Shown piece after piece: positions 19,925 through 29,688 of a DNA stretch of 36,558 nt. This stretch comes from Chara braunii. Lineage: Eukaryota; Streptophyta; Charophyceae; Charales; Characeae. Made by a program: the position numbers and the translations under genes. The stretch lies in contig BFEA01000251.1 in NCBI GenBank assembly GCA_003427395.1, positions 2,048,854 through 2,085,411 of the forward strand, given 5' to 3'. The notes beneath the pieces are model-generated. The model did not search any database. It was not told the DNA's origin and worked only from the letters and a program-made list of their open reading frames with translations. How positions within the stretch are numbered: position 1 is the first letter of the stretch; every line of letters starts with the position of its first letter.

Positions 19925-20119
19925 GCCGATACTGAGGGTATTCTACCTCAATGTTAGGCTAGCGTTGCGCCTGTAGGATTACCCCTGGGACCACTTCGTG
20001 GAACCAAGGCTTTGTCATAGGCTGGTTACGACAGTGCGGCAGGCTGAACTTCCGTTTGAGTAGGGTTATGATGCCGAAGTGCGGACACATCGACGCAGTG
20101 TTTTATGTGAGTGTGGGGA

Positions 20120-20330
20120 AGTGTTGCCCGCTCAGCGACACGACAACAGCGACAATTTTTTTTAAGGGGAAGTACTGTCCGTTTGGAGGCACGACAACGG
20201 CGACAATTTTTTTAAAGGGAAGTATTGTCCATTTGGAAGCACGATAACGGCGACAATTTTTTTAAGGGGAAGTACTGTTCGTTTGGAGGCACATCAACAG
20301 CGGCAGTGCTGCCGGAATTTTGCAGCGCGG
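20120..20330 (+). repeat. ~60-bp tandem repeats
   Basis: About four units of CGGCGACAATTTTTTTAA, GGGAAGTACTGTCC and GTTTGGAGGCACGACAA, ending in GCAGTGCTGCCGGAATTTTGC. The B2 half has only one to two worn units (about 23.85-23.96 kb), so the array expanded in this copy. Confidence 0.85.
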
Positions 20331-22261
20331 TGGAGCCATTTTTGTTTTAGTGTGTGATTAGGCGGTGATGCCGCACGGCGGCGTGGTACCGGTTTTGACA
20401 ACACGACAAGCGGTAATTCCGCCGTTATTTTTTTGTAGTGTGCGACAGTTATGATGGACCCCAGTGTGGCCTGGAGGTTGGACTGACGATGGTGCGTGGT
20501 TGGGACTGTGCGGCTGTGGTGCGTGGGTCAACGACTTGACGAAAATGAAGAGTGGATGCACGCGGCGAAGTAATTATGAGGCTCGCGGCACTTGCGGTTC
20601 TCACCGAGGGTCCCCTTTATTTTTTTTTGCGGCACGCGGTGTGAGAGGTTTTTGAATTCTTGACGATCTGGTGTTGCGGGTGATGGTGTGGGACTACCCA
20701 GGACGACTTGGGACCATCTGGGACCATCTTGGGAATATATTGGGACTGAGTGGGGCCAACTTGGGATGCGGACGCAATGGTTTGAGGAGGCGAGGACTTG
20801 CGGGTGGTTCGAGAATATTCTAGGTGGTTAAGGTGAAGTCGGGACTGCGTTGGGACTGTCTGGGACGCTGAGAAGATGTGAAACTTATTCTTTGGAGCAC
20901 CCTCCTAGAGGGTTATCCCACTTGAGTTCTCTCAATGGACCCAACTCTCGCTCACTTGGGCACTTGGTGGAGGACGCGGACCGTGACTCAGGAGAAAGGC
21001 CACAACGTGTGGAGTTGTGAGCCACATATTTTCATATTATGCAACGGTCATTTTCTTTTGATTGAACTATTACCTGGCTTTCTTGAGTGAGCCGGGCCAA
21101 ACTTCAGTCAAGGTCAGTTGAATAACTCAGATTTTCCTTCACACCCGTGTGAACCCACACTTTGCTTGACCTAGTTTGTTTTGAATGTTCAAAAGAAAAG
21201 GTAGAGTAAAGTTGTGCGAGTCATGCATGTGAATGAAAATGTCTGACTTCGGGTATGGGTTTTTGCTTGTTTTTCCAAACTTATTTGCTTTGGATTGATG
21301 TGCAGGTAGGTAGAAGGGTGCTTGCAAAGGAGTTTTATTTATGCCTATTTGAGAAAAATGAAAAGATAGTCTTCTTTCTACCTTTTACCGGTCTGCTTGT
21401 TAAAAAGACATTGTTTTGAAAAACAAATTATTCAGTGTGTGTCTTAGAATGAAAACGATTGAAATAAAGCAGTTGAGGTCAAATGGACTTAGTTTTTCCT
21501 AGAATTGACCCTTTCTATCCCGAACGACCTTATCTACCTGTACCTGTCCAAATGATTATCATTCTCTATCTCCTTGGACTTCTTTTCGACTAAGTCACCC
21601 TGAACTCGAGAGATATAAAAATAATTGAAAGCTACTTGCAGTGGACACATCCTCTATCTCTAGGAAGCATATGGGGCGGGAGTTCGTTGATTTAGGAGCC
21701 GACCCTGTTATAGACCCTGAGTGGACCGTTCAACGGGGGGTACTTTGCCATTTCGGTGGAGACGACCCGACTTCTGAGATCTGAGTTTTCTGCTCGGGCA
21801 AGGAGGAGGAGTATCCCATACCACTTCGTAGGGGAAGAGGCATGCAAAACTTTAAGCAATGCACCCGATCAAGAATCATTTGCAAGGCAGTCTGTCATCC
21901 AAGAAGATTGAGAATGTATAGAGATAAGTGTGCATGCCTAATCTTAGGTCGGAGGTAGGCTGTAATGAATGACTTTGGCAGCGTGTCTCATCAAGTTAAA
22001 ACTGAGGCGGTCTGACTACCTTGTCTGCTGCATCAAGATTATTGTCAGTAGCCAACTCCTCGTTGGCGGTTGTATGATTGTTTTGTGGTCTCCGACCCAA
22101 GGTGGTGGGGGTTTATTTTTATATTGAATTATTGGATGTTTCATATGATGATTCAATTTTTTTTTTAGTTATCATTTCAGATTGGACATACTGTCCTATC
22201 GACTACTGTCGATTCCTTTTGATGTAACTATGTATGGTTGTTACGTTTTTTTTTTTTTGAT

Positions 22262-22771
22262 TGTGTGTCTAAGGGACTAGGATTAGAGTTGGGTATCACA
22301 CTTGGTTGAGACCGTCTTAGTCGACCGGCGTCCGCTTCGTACTTAAGAGATCAGCGCCCTAAGGGACGAGCGACGTCCGGGTTCACTTGGCGTTAACCAA
22401 GCGTATGTATATTACAGCGAACGAGCAAACGTCCTCGGTTGACCTACCTCTATGATTGCATTTAAAAGCTTTCCCACATGGGTCAGTAGCTCGGTAGGGA
22501 TACGCCCTTAAGGGTGGTGACAACCCCTTAGGGAAGGAAAGTTTATGCTCCACGAGAACCTATCCTGTCGTAGGAGACCGTGGGATGTACAGCTGGCGCA
22601 CTCCGCTAGAACGGCAAAGGAGCGACGTGACCACGCCCATCTCGGCGGCTCGCGGGATTATTTTGCGTCGTTCCCGAGTTATCTCTTGATTTTGTTTGGT
22701 TTAACTCATGCGTGACATGGTCGGGAGGGCTCTCGCCTTTGCGAAAAAGGGGGAAGCCGATGCGCTCGACA
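22262..22771 (+). repeat. B end of nested element
   Basis: Homologous to the foldback arms. Shared words: AAGGGACTAGGA, TAGTCGACCGG, GCGAACGAGCAAACG, CAGTAGCTCGGTAGGGATAC and GGTGGTGACAACC. The hairpin around GGTGACAA has outer stem CCCTTA/TTAGGG here instead of CCACCT/AGGTGG, so pairing is kept while the bases changed. Ends GATGCGCTCGACA. Confidence 0.8.
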
Positions 22772-22805
22772 ACGCCTAGGTACAGGCGCGCAAAAGGGGT
22801 GAATG

Positions 22806-22904
22806 ACCTATCGATCTTTTAGCGTTTAAGGGCTCAGAGCTGATCCGTAGCAGCCAAGCGTTCATAGCGACGTTGCTTTTTTATCCCTCGAAGTCGGCTT
22901 TAGC
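22806..22904 (+). pseudogene. 25S rRNA fragment (peptidyl-transferase loop region)
   Basis: 22850-22881 is a 32-base match, including AGCCAAGCGTTCATAGCGAC and GTTGCTTTTT, to plant 25S rRNA near the peptidyl-transferase centre. It is preceded by CCTATCGATC.TTTAG (22807-22822) from the same region with about 45 rRNA bases missing between, and followed by ATCC.TCGA.GTCGGCT. In rRNA this segment lies downstream of the GAAGACCCTGTTGAGC segment, but here it lies upstream, so the pieces are rearranged. Not a functional rRNA gene. Confidence 0.85.
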
Positions 22905-22955
22905 CGACTGCGCTCGAATCAGACACACTTTCTATCCCCGATGCGGGCGCACACA

Positions 22956-23006
22956 GGGAAAAGAAGCCCCTGTTGAGCTTGAGTCTAGTCCGACTCTGTG
23001 ATATGA
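22956..23006 (+). pseudogene. 25S rRNA fragment in B2
   Basis: GGGAAAAGAAG and CCCTGTTGAGCTTGAGTCTA followed by GTCCGACTCTGTGATATGA match plant 25S rRNA with a few changes. Same relative place as the B1 fragment. Confidence 0.85.
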
Positions 23007-23454
23007 AGGGGGGAGTACGACTGCTCGTTTTTAGGGGGAAACGAGTTGTTGCGCCCAGGGGAATGAAGAGTTGCCCCCTGCACAGGAAAACGAGGGGGCA
23101 AAAGGTTAGGGATAAAAAAGAAAGAAAGAAAAAAAAGGAAGAAAAAAAAAAAAAGTAACGGCCACGTACGTGGCCGCGGCTGCGGAACAGGTGCAACCCC
23201 AGAAGATTCTAGGGGTGATGGGACTGCGTCTGTTCGTTTTAAGCAGGCAGATGTAAGTGGCTGAGTACATCCATTTCTAGGAACACCTGGCCTGGGAAAA
23301 CGGCCAGGTACTTCTGGGGGTTGAAAACCTTGGTTCTCCTAAATAGCAACCAAGGCATCTAGCTTCTGGCCGTTGATTTAGATAGACGGTCGGGAGCATC
23401 GACGAATTTTGCTTGGTTGTGGGCAAAGCAACTGTCCACATGCCTTCAACAGGC

Positions 23455-23612
23455 TATAAAAGTCAGCACTCCATCCTCACACTTGTGGCATTGTTGCTGG
23501 GCCATTCACTTGAGTGGATACTGGCTAACTGCTACTTTGGGGTGGTTTTCTTGGTGGAGGTGCTGCTGGAGCTCTGTAGAGAGTTGGAGGGGAGAGACGC
23601 GAGGCAGCCATA
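23455..23612 (+). promoter_or_regulatory. TATA-containing promoter-like module, copy 2
   Basis: GGCTATAAAAGTCAGCACTCC (TATAAA 23455-23460), CCATTCACTTGAGTGGATACTGG, then GAGGCAGCCATA (23601-23612). Conserved with copy 1 while much of the surroundings has drifted. Confidence 0.5.
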
Positions 23613-25884
23613 ACCGAGGCTGGGAGCTCATTGCCCCACCTCTGCATGGGTGTCGCGGTCGGTGGGCTGCGTCAGGGTCCGGACAGGGCGGCAAGTGACA
23701 CATATTTTGGTGGGGTTGCGCTACCGGACGGTCGCCACAGCGTCAAGACCTTCGTAAGGGAGAGTGCTGTCGGATTTGCCGTGTGCCGCTGATGCTTTTT
23801 TTTTTTTTAATGTGAGTATGGGAAGGTGTTGTTTGATTAGCGACACGACAATGGTTGTGTATCCGGTGGGGTTATGATGCTAAAATTTTGACTCGGCAGC
23901 AATTTTTTAAAGGAAGTACTGCTCGTTCAGCGGCATGGCAAAGATAGTGTATTCAGCAGGGCAGTTGTGCTGCCAAAGTTACGGCGAGGCTAGCGGCAGT
24001 TCCGCTTTTAATTTTTGTGGTGCGCAACGGTTATGGTGGATCCCAGTGTGGCCTAGAGGTTAAGTTAGCGCCGGTATGTGGTTGGGATTGTGCGGAGCTA
24101 TGCATGGTTGGGGCTGTGCGGAAGTGATGCATGGACCGATGGCATGAAGAGAGCGCGAAGTGAGTGCTCAAAACGGTGGCTATTGTAGTTGCGGGACTTG
24201 CGGTTTGCGCTGGAAGGACATATTTATTTTTTTGGGGTCCGCGACACATGCGATTTAGACCAACGCAACCTTTATTTTTTTTTTGGCGTGCGGCGCGAGA
24301 GGTATTGGTGTTTGAGACCATCCGGTGCTGCGGCGATAATGTGGGACCGTCTGGGACCATTCTGAGACCAAGTGGGACCGACATGTTGGTGTGGTTATTG
24401 TGAGCGGATGTGGTGATTGGAGGCGGCGTGGACTTGCGGCTGGTTAGGAAGTATCCTTGGTGGTCAAGGTGCAATTGAGACTGTGCTAGGACGGTACGGG
24501 ACGTTGGGATGGCGTGAGATTTGATCATGGAAGCGCCCTCTTTGAGGGTTATCTCATTCAGACATCTCAGTGGGCCCAACCTTGGTATGATCGAGCACTT
24601 AGAGAAGGACGTTGACCGTGATTCAGGAGAAAGACCACGAGTTGTGGAGTTGTGGCCTCATAGTTTGGACTTCAACGGCGGTTACCCTTTACTCTGATTG
24701 GAATGTTACTCGGGCTTTCTTGGGTGAGCCGGATCAAACTTCACTCAAGGTCAGTCAGTCAGTTGAATGACTCAGATATCATTTCACACCTGTGTGAACC
24801 AACACTTTGCTCGACCCTATTCATTTTGAATGTTCAAAAGAAAAGGTAGAGGAAAGTTGTGTGAGTCATGCATGTGAATAGAAAGGTCCGACTTGAGTAT
24901 GAAATTGTATTGTTTTATTTTGAACTTGTTTTCTTTGCATAATGTGCAAGTAGGTAGAAGGATGTAAAGGAGATTGATTATGCCTATTTGAGAAAAGAGA
25001 AAATGATTGTTCTCTTTCTACCTTTCACCTGCCTGCTTGTCAAAAGTTATTGTGGTTTTGAAAAAGATTAATTCAGTGAGTATTGTAGAATAAAAGCAAT
25101 TGAAATAAAGCAGATAAGGTCTAATGGATTTAGGATTTTCCTGAGGTCTACCTTTCTATCCCGAATGATCTTATCTACCTGTACCTATCCAAACGATTCT
25201 CATTTTTTATCTCCTCGAACGGGTTTCGTCTAAGTAACCTTGAACTTATGAGAAGTGAGAATAAATAAAAACTACTGGCAGTGAATACATTCTCTTTCTC
25301 TAGGAAGAATCTGGGCCGGGGGTTCGTTGCTTCAGGAGCCGACCCTGCTATCGACCCGGAGTGGACCGTTCTACCGGGGGGTACTTTGCCGATTCGATGG
25401 AGACGGCCCGACTTCTGATATCCGAATCTTGTGCTCGGACGAGGAGGAGGAGTACCCCAGACCACTTCCTAGAGGGAGAGGCATGCAACACTTCAAGCAA
25501 TGCACCCGATCAAGAATCAGCTGCAAAGCAGTCTGTCATAAAAGAAGATTGAAAATGTATGGAGACAGGTGTGCATACCTAATCTTAGGTCCGCGGTAGG
25601 CTGGAATGAATGATTTTGGCAACACGTCTCATCAAGTCAAAACTAAGGCAGTCGATTACCTTGTTGGTTGCATCAATGTTATTTTCGGTAACCAACTTCT
25701 TGTTGACGATTGTATGATTGTTTCGTAGAGTTCGACTTGGGTGGTCGGATTGTTTTTTTTTTTTTATCTTTTATTATTGGATGTATGAGATGATGATTTA
25801 AATTCTTTCGGTGATCATTGCAGATTGGATATGCATTCTATCGACTACGGTCGAATCCTTTTGATGTAATTACGTATGGTTGAT

Positions 25885-26410
25885 ATAATGTTTTTCGGAC
25901 TTTGTGTCTGAGGGACTCGGATTGAGTGATGGGTTTCACGCTTGGTCGAGACTGTCCTAGTCAACCGACGTCCACTTCGTACTTAGGAGATCAGTGGCCT
26001 AAGGGAGGAACGATACTTGGGTCCACTTGGCGTTAACCAAGTGTATTTATACTACAGCGAACGAGCAAACGCCCTCAACTGACCTACCTCTGCAATTGCA
26101 TCTAAAAGCTTTCGCACATCGGTCAATAGCTCGGTAGGGATACGCCCCTCAGGGCGGTGACAACCCCTTAGGTAAGGAAAGCTTATGCCCCATGGGAACC
26201 TATCCTGTTGTAAGGAACCGCGGGATGTGTAGCTGGCGCACCCGGCTAGAGCAGCGACGGAACTACTCGACCACGGCCGCCCCGACGATCCGCGGGGTTG
26301 TTAAGTGTCGTTCTTGATTTATCTCTTGTTTTGTTTTATTTTACTCCTGCGTGACATGGCCGGGAGGGCTCTCGCCTTTGCAAAAAAAACGGGACTCAAT
26401 GTGCTCGACA
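25885..26410 (+). repeat. B end of outer element
   Basis: Same block as 22262-22771, ending GTGCTCGACA next to the gypsy integrase sequence. Contains CAATAGCTCGGTAGGGATAC and GGCGGTGACAACCCC. Confidence 0.8.
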
Positions 26411-28433
26411 CCGCCACTGCTTGAATTATCGCGTCATCCATGCAACACTGCGTCGTGGCAAGACCGTTCCCTCATACTCACTCGGTGAAAACGGTCCCGG
26501 GCAGATCTGGTCAACTAGAACCACGTATTTGCGTTCCCTCCACTAGAGAGCTCCATGTCGAGGCTGTAGCAGAGTTCCATGACGAGGCAGTTGCCGATCA
26601 TATGGGCTTCCACAAGACGTTGGCTCGTGTTTGCCGCCTATACGTCTGGCCGAAGTCCAAAGACTTCGTCAAAGCCTACATTCATGAATGTCCTACCTGC
26701 TAGGAGGTGAACAGCACGAACCAAGTTCCATATGAGTTACTTCAACCCCTACCCATACCTGAGGGTCGTTGGAAGTCCATTTCGATGGATTTCATTCGTC
26801 CCCCCCGTTCACCCACGGAGCTTGGTCATGATGCTATCTTGGTCGTCATCGATCGCTTTACGAAGAGTGCACGTTTTGTCATGTGCTGCTATCGCATTAG
26901 TGCTTGTGAGGTCGACGACATCGTCTTCGACCGAGTCGTGAGAGATCACTGCCTACCTCAGAGAATCATCTCCGACCGTGACCCTCACTTTACCAACACA
27001 TTTTGACATTGCTTATACGAGGTGTACGGATCCCAGCTCCGCTTCCCATTGTCTTACCACTCTCAGACGGATGATCAGACTGAGGTCACCAATAAAACTC
27101 TCTGTAATATCCTCTAAAAGTTTATTAGGGATGATCAACAGTGGGACTTACACTTAGCCTACGAGGAGATTGAGTACAACCACTCCGTGCAACCACGCCG
27201 TTTGGCTAGCCACGGGGATGTCGCCATTCGATTGCCACTTCTACCACAAATGGTTAACGGGAACCCCTATTTTCAGGCTCTTGGTAACGAGTCCAAAACT
27301 GAAATTAGGGTTTCGGGGTCAAATTTTATGCTTTTTTAATTTATTTATTTTTTGCCTGTTCTTGTTTTGGTTCAAGGTTGGTGTCTGCCAATTTTTGTGT
27401 CATTTGGAAAATTGGAATTTCCTTAGTTAAGATTTTTGAAATTTCTCAAGATTTTTTAAATTTATATGTTGGCGAAATTTCATGAAAATGTACTTTTGCC
27501 TTGCTGTTTTATATGTTTTTTATTTTTGGATTTTTGGATTTTTTTTTGCAGTTAGTTAGTATGGTCTCCACTTTACGAACTGGTGACAAGTTTGATTAAA
27601 ATGACCCTTTGTTTTCCATATAAATGGCATGACAAGTGGTCTGAAAATTAGGGTCTCCGTTAACCTTCTCTCACGTCCGCTATCACCCTACGACCATCGC
27701 GGTTGCGCCCAGACACTCGTTGTCCTGCGCTTGACGACTGGATCGCGCATATGGCGGTAATTATGAAGCGCACACATGAGAGTCTAATCGACTCTCAGAC
27801 TCACATGGACGCACGAGTGAACCAATCATTAATGGATAATTCATTCAAAGTCGATGACGATATACTCGTCGACGCACGCCACTTTCAACTCAATACGCTT
27901 CGCAAGTTCATGTGTCGCTTCTTCAGTCCATGTCGTATCCTTCAGGTCGTCGATTTTGATATTGTCGCTAGTTCGGTCAGCTTCCGTGTGAAGCTACCTG
28001 ATTACCTTCGACAGGCTCGTGTACACGATGTTTACCACGTCTTCTTGCTGCGTCCTTATCGCAGACCGTCCGAGTGTTTTGTCGGACGCCCTTATGCGCG
28101 CCCTCCACCTATCATGGTCGACGGCCACAAGGAGTTCGTCATTTCCGACAACGTATCTCGCCGAGTTACCGACGATACCCCTCTACTGATTGAGTTCCTT
28201 GTGCGTTGGAAGGGTTATCCTGATGAGGAGGCTACTTAGGAGCCCCTCGAGCACATGGAGCATGCCCGGATGTTGGTACGTGCATATGACTGTGCTCATC
28301 GTGCTGAGACATCTGCTCCTACTCAGGCGACTGACCCTTTTCCTCCTTCGCCGGCTGAGGACGAACCCGCTTCCTCTGAGGTCGTTCTTCAGCAGCAGGC
28401 GGACGCTTCCACGCATCCACAGTGCATTCGTTG
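26411..28433 (+). pseudogene. Gypsy integrase and chromodomain
   Basis: The zinc-binding domain has HDEAVADH, then CPTC (about 26.57-26.70 kb), the HHCC pattern, with TAG at 26701 where the family usually has Gln. Catalytic core: Asp in SMDFIRPP (about 26788), Asp in IISDRDPHF (about 26974) and Glu in DDQTEVTNKT (27082), so the DDE triad is present though TGA (27003) and TAA (27115) break the frame. After the small insertion the frame resumes with YHPTTIAVA, then DARHFQL and RVKLPDYLRQARVHDVYHVFLL. A chromodomain (LIEFLVRWKGYPDEEAT, stop, EPLEHM) has its conserved Trp codon turned to TAG at 28237-28239. The integrase inserts element DNA, and chromodomains guide it to modified histones. Confidence 0.85.
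27248..27664. mobile_element. 417-bp MITE-like insertion in integrase (Mutator-like?)
   Basis: AT-rich DNA with about 30-bp inverted ends. The left end GGTTAACGGGAACCCC then ATTTTCAGG (from 27252) matches the inverse of the right end, GGTTAACGGAGACCC then AATTTTCAGAC. CTTCTACCAC (27238-27247) before it and CTTCTCTCAC (27665-27674) after it agree at 8 of 10 bases. Removing the insertion and one copy restores the integrase frame. A 9-11-bp duplication is typical of Mutator-like elements; the assignment is inference. No coding capacity. Confidence 0.7.
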
Positions 28434-28812
28434 ACGCCCTCGACGTTTTGATGATTAACACTCTGATCACCTACTGTCTCTCTATTGACTCACACCGTCA
28501 GGTACTCCACCATCAACTTCTTCAGAATGTCAACGTTTTGCGGCTTTGCTTCGACATCGACTCCACTCCTACTTCATCGATGTCATCGGTCACTTCGACG
28601 ACTTCAGGTACCTTCTCAACTTCAACCATCTCATCGGTCTTAGCTACTTTGGACGTGACTACTTCATGCCACCACCTTACCCTGTACATTCCCTTGTATT
28701 TGTCGCATGATGGTTCTCACTTACAACAGAAAAATTGTGAGCATTTTTTTGCGCGGTTTATCAAATGTGGGCACCTCTTTTAAACTGTTGGTTTCATGTT
28801 AATAAACAGTTT

Positions 28813-28829
28813 GGCGGGGGTAGTGTCAT
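28813..28829 (+). other. Putative polypurine tract and 3' LTR start
   Basis: GGCGGGGG then TAG, then TGTCATG from 28824. This is where a gypsy 3' LTR would begin, but the LTR cannot be checked against a 5' copy. Confidence 0.35.
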
Positions 28830-28904
28830 GTGTTCACCAAAAGTGAAGGAACTCAACGTTGGTAACATATGTTATAAACATGCGACACTGTGTTCAACAC
28901 TTGT

Positions 28905-29005
28905 TCAATTGTTGAAAAGCTGTTGAAAAGTTGTTGAAAAGTTGTTTACAAGTTGTTGAAATGTTGTTGAAAATGTGATGATCAACTGTTGAACATTTCA
29001 GATAT
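28905..29005 (+). repeat. Degenerate GTTGTTGAAAA repeats
   Basis: Seven or so units of GTTGTTGAAAA/GCTGTTGAAAA, possibly within LTR sequence. Confidence 0.8.
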
Positions 29006-29044
29006 TGTTGGGAATATTTAAAATTCGTCAGAAAACTGGCCCTG

Positions 29045-29047
<3 letters not shown>

Positions 29048-29113
<66 letters not shown>
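29048..29113. repeat. (GA)n microsatellite
   Basis: About 33 GA units without interruption. Confidence 0.97.
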
Positions 29114-29116
<3 letters not shown>

Positions 29117-29611
29117 TCCCTCCCAAACCGATAGACAATACGAAATTCACACGCGGGTTGGCTACCGGGTGCCAATTTCCAGCATCATTCTCATGCACGA
29201 CAAGAACATGGCACGCAGTAGTCAACCAGTCATGTACTTCTCGCCCAGCATTAAGATGAACATGTTTTGTAGTGTCTGCCCAATACTACTTTGTGATATC
29301 ATATTCAACATTTTTCGAAGTGCGTAATGCGTTTTCTGCAAATGGCCCAAACGATTCACGTTCTTGCAAAATCATACATTGACATATTTTTACCCACCTT
29401 ACACATGACGCACTGCGTATCCTTGCAAGACAAGCAACAATGTGTACAATAAATTGATAGTGAGTAATGTGAGATGCGAAACGCAAATGCTACTTGATGG
29501 TTGAAACACATCCACGACAGGTCTTGTACAAAATCATTTATTAAATAACACATATTTGTTTATTGTACACTCAGCCCAAAGGGTTGTCCAAATTCTTTTT
29601 TTTCAAATAAT

Positions 29612-29612
<1 letters not shown>
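29114..29612. other. No gene seen
   Basis: AT-rich sequence with only short open frames and no recognised motif. Confidence 0.5.

Positions 29613-29668
<56 letters not shown>
29613..29668. repeat. (TC)n microsatellite
   Basis: About 28 TC units without interruption. Confidence 0.97.
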
Positions 29669-29673
<5 letters not shown>

Positions 29674-29688
29674 ACACTTTGGTCCTCA

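Larger units (their letters stand above)
17699..22771 (+). mobile_element. Nested ~5.1-kb non-coding element (A2 + B1)
   Basis: Starts TGTCGGGC (17699) and ends GCTCGACA (22771). With flanks the inverted ends extend to GGCGTTGTCGGGC (17694-17706) and, inverted, GGCGTTGTCGAGC (22764-22776), which is 12 of 13 identical. Size (5073 bp) and A-then-B order match those deduced for the outer copy (about 5303 bp). Contents: palindrome, tRNA-Lys-like foldback, SINE-like sequence, (AG)n, 25S rRNA fragment, TATA module, 60-bp tandem repeats and a structured B end. No protein-coding frame stands out. A clear target duplication is not visible. Confidence 0.6.
16035..26410 (+). mobile_element. 10.4-kb non-coding insertion (outer element plus nested copy)
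   Basis: Splits gypsy pol between RNase H and the integrase zinc domain. It starts TGTCGGGG (A end) and ends GCTCGACA (B end), inverse-related termini. Flanks read CCGT and CCGC, a possible 3-4-bp target duplication; joining across one CCG restores the gypsy frame. Internally the order is A-type 16035-17698, A-type 17699-19.1 kb, B-type 19.2-22.77 kb, B-type 22.78-26.41 kb. The simplest reading is one element of about 5.3 kb (A1 plus B2) with a second full copy (A2 plus B1) nested inside. B1 and B2 align along about 3.5 kb with many differences, so both are old. No transposase, RT or other protein is encoded, so the family is non-autonomous. Superfamily unknown. Confidence 0.75.
11108..28823 (+). 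mobile_element. Decayed chromodomain Ty3/gypsy retrotransposon, twice interrupted
   Basis: Domains in order on the plus strand: gag (11.1-13.2 kb), retropepsin (13.4-14.2), RT (14.3-15.3), RNase H (15.4-16.03), integrase (26.4-27.25 and 27.67 onward) and chromodomain (28.15-28.29). This order and the chromodomain define a chromovirus-type gypsy element. Interruptions are the 10.4-kb insertion at 16035-26410 and the small element at 27248-27664. A purine run GGCGGGGG (28813-28820) followed by TAG and TGTCATG at 28824 is a plausible polypurine tract and 3' LTR start. No matching 5' LTR or primer-binding site was found upstream of 11.1 kb, so the left boundary is not known. Many stops and frameshifts make it inactive. 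Confidence 0.85.

Noticed and set aside
19200-26410. B1 and B2 as two LTRs of one retrotransposon
   Set aside because: They are directly adjacent with no internal region, primer-binding site or coding sequence, and the outer left end is A-type.
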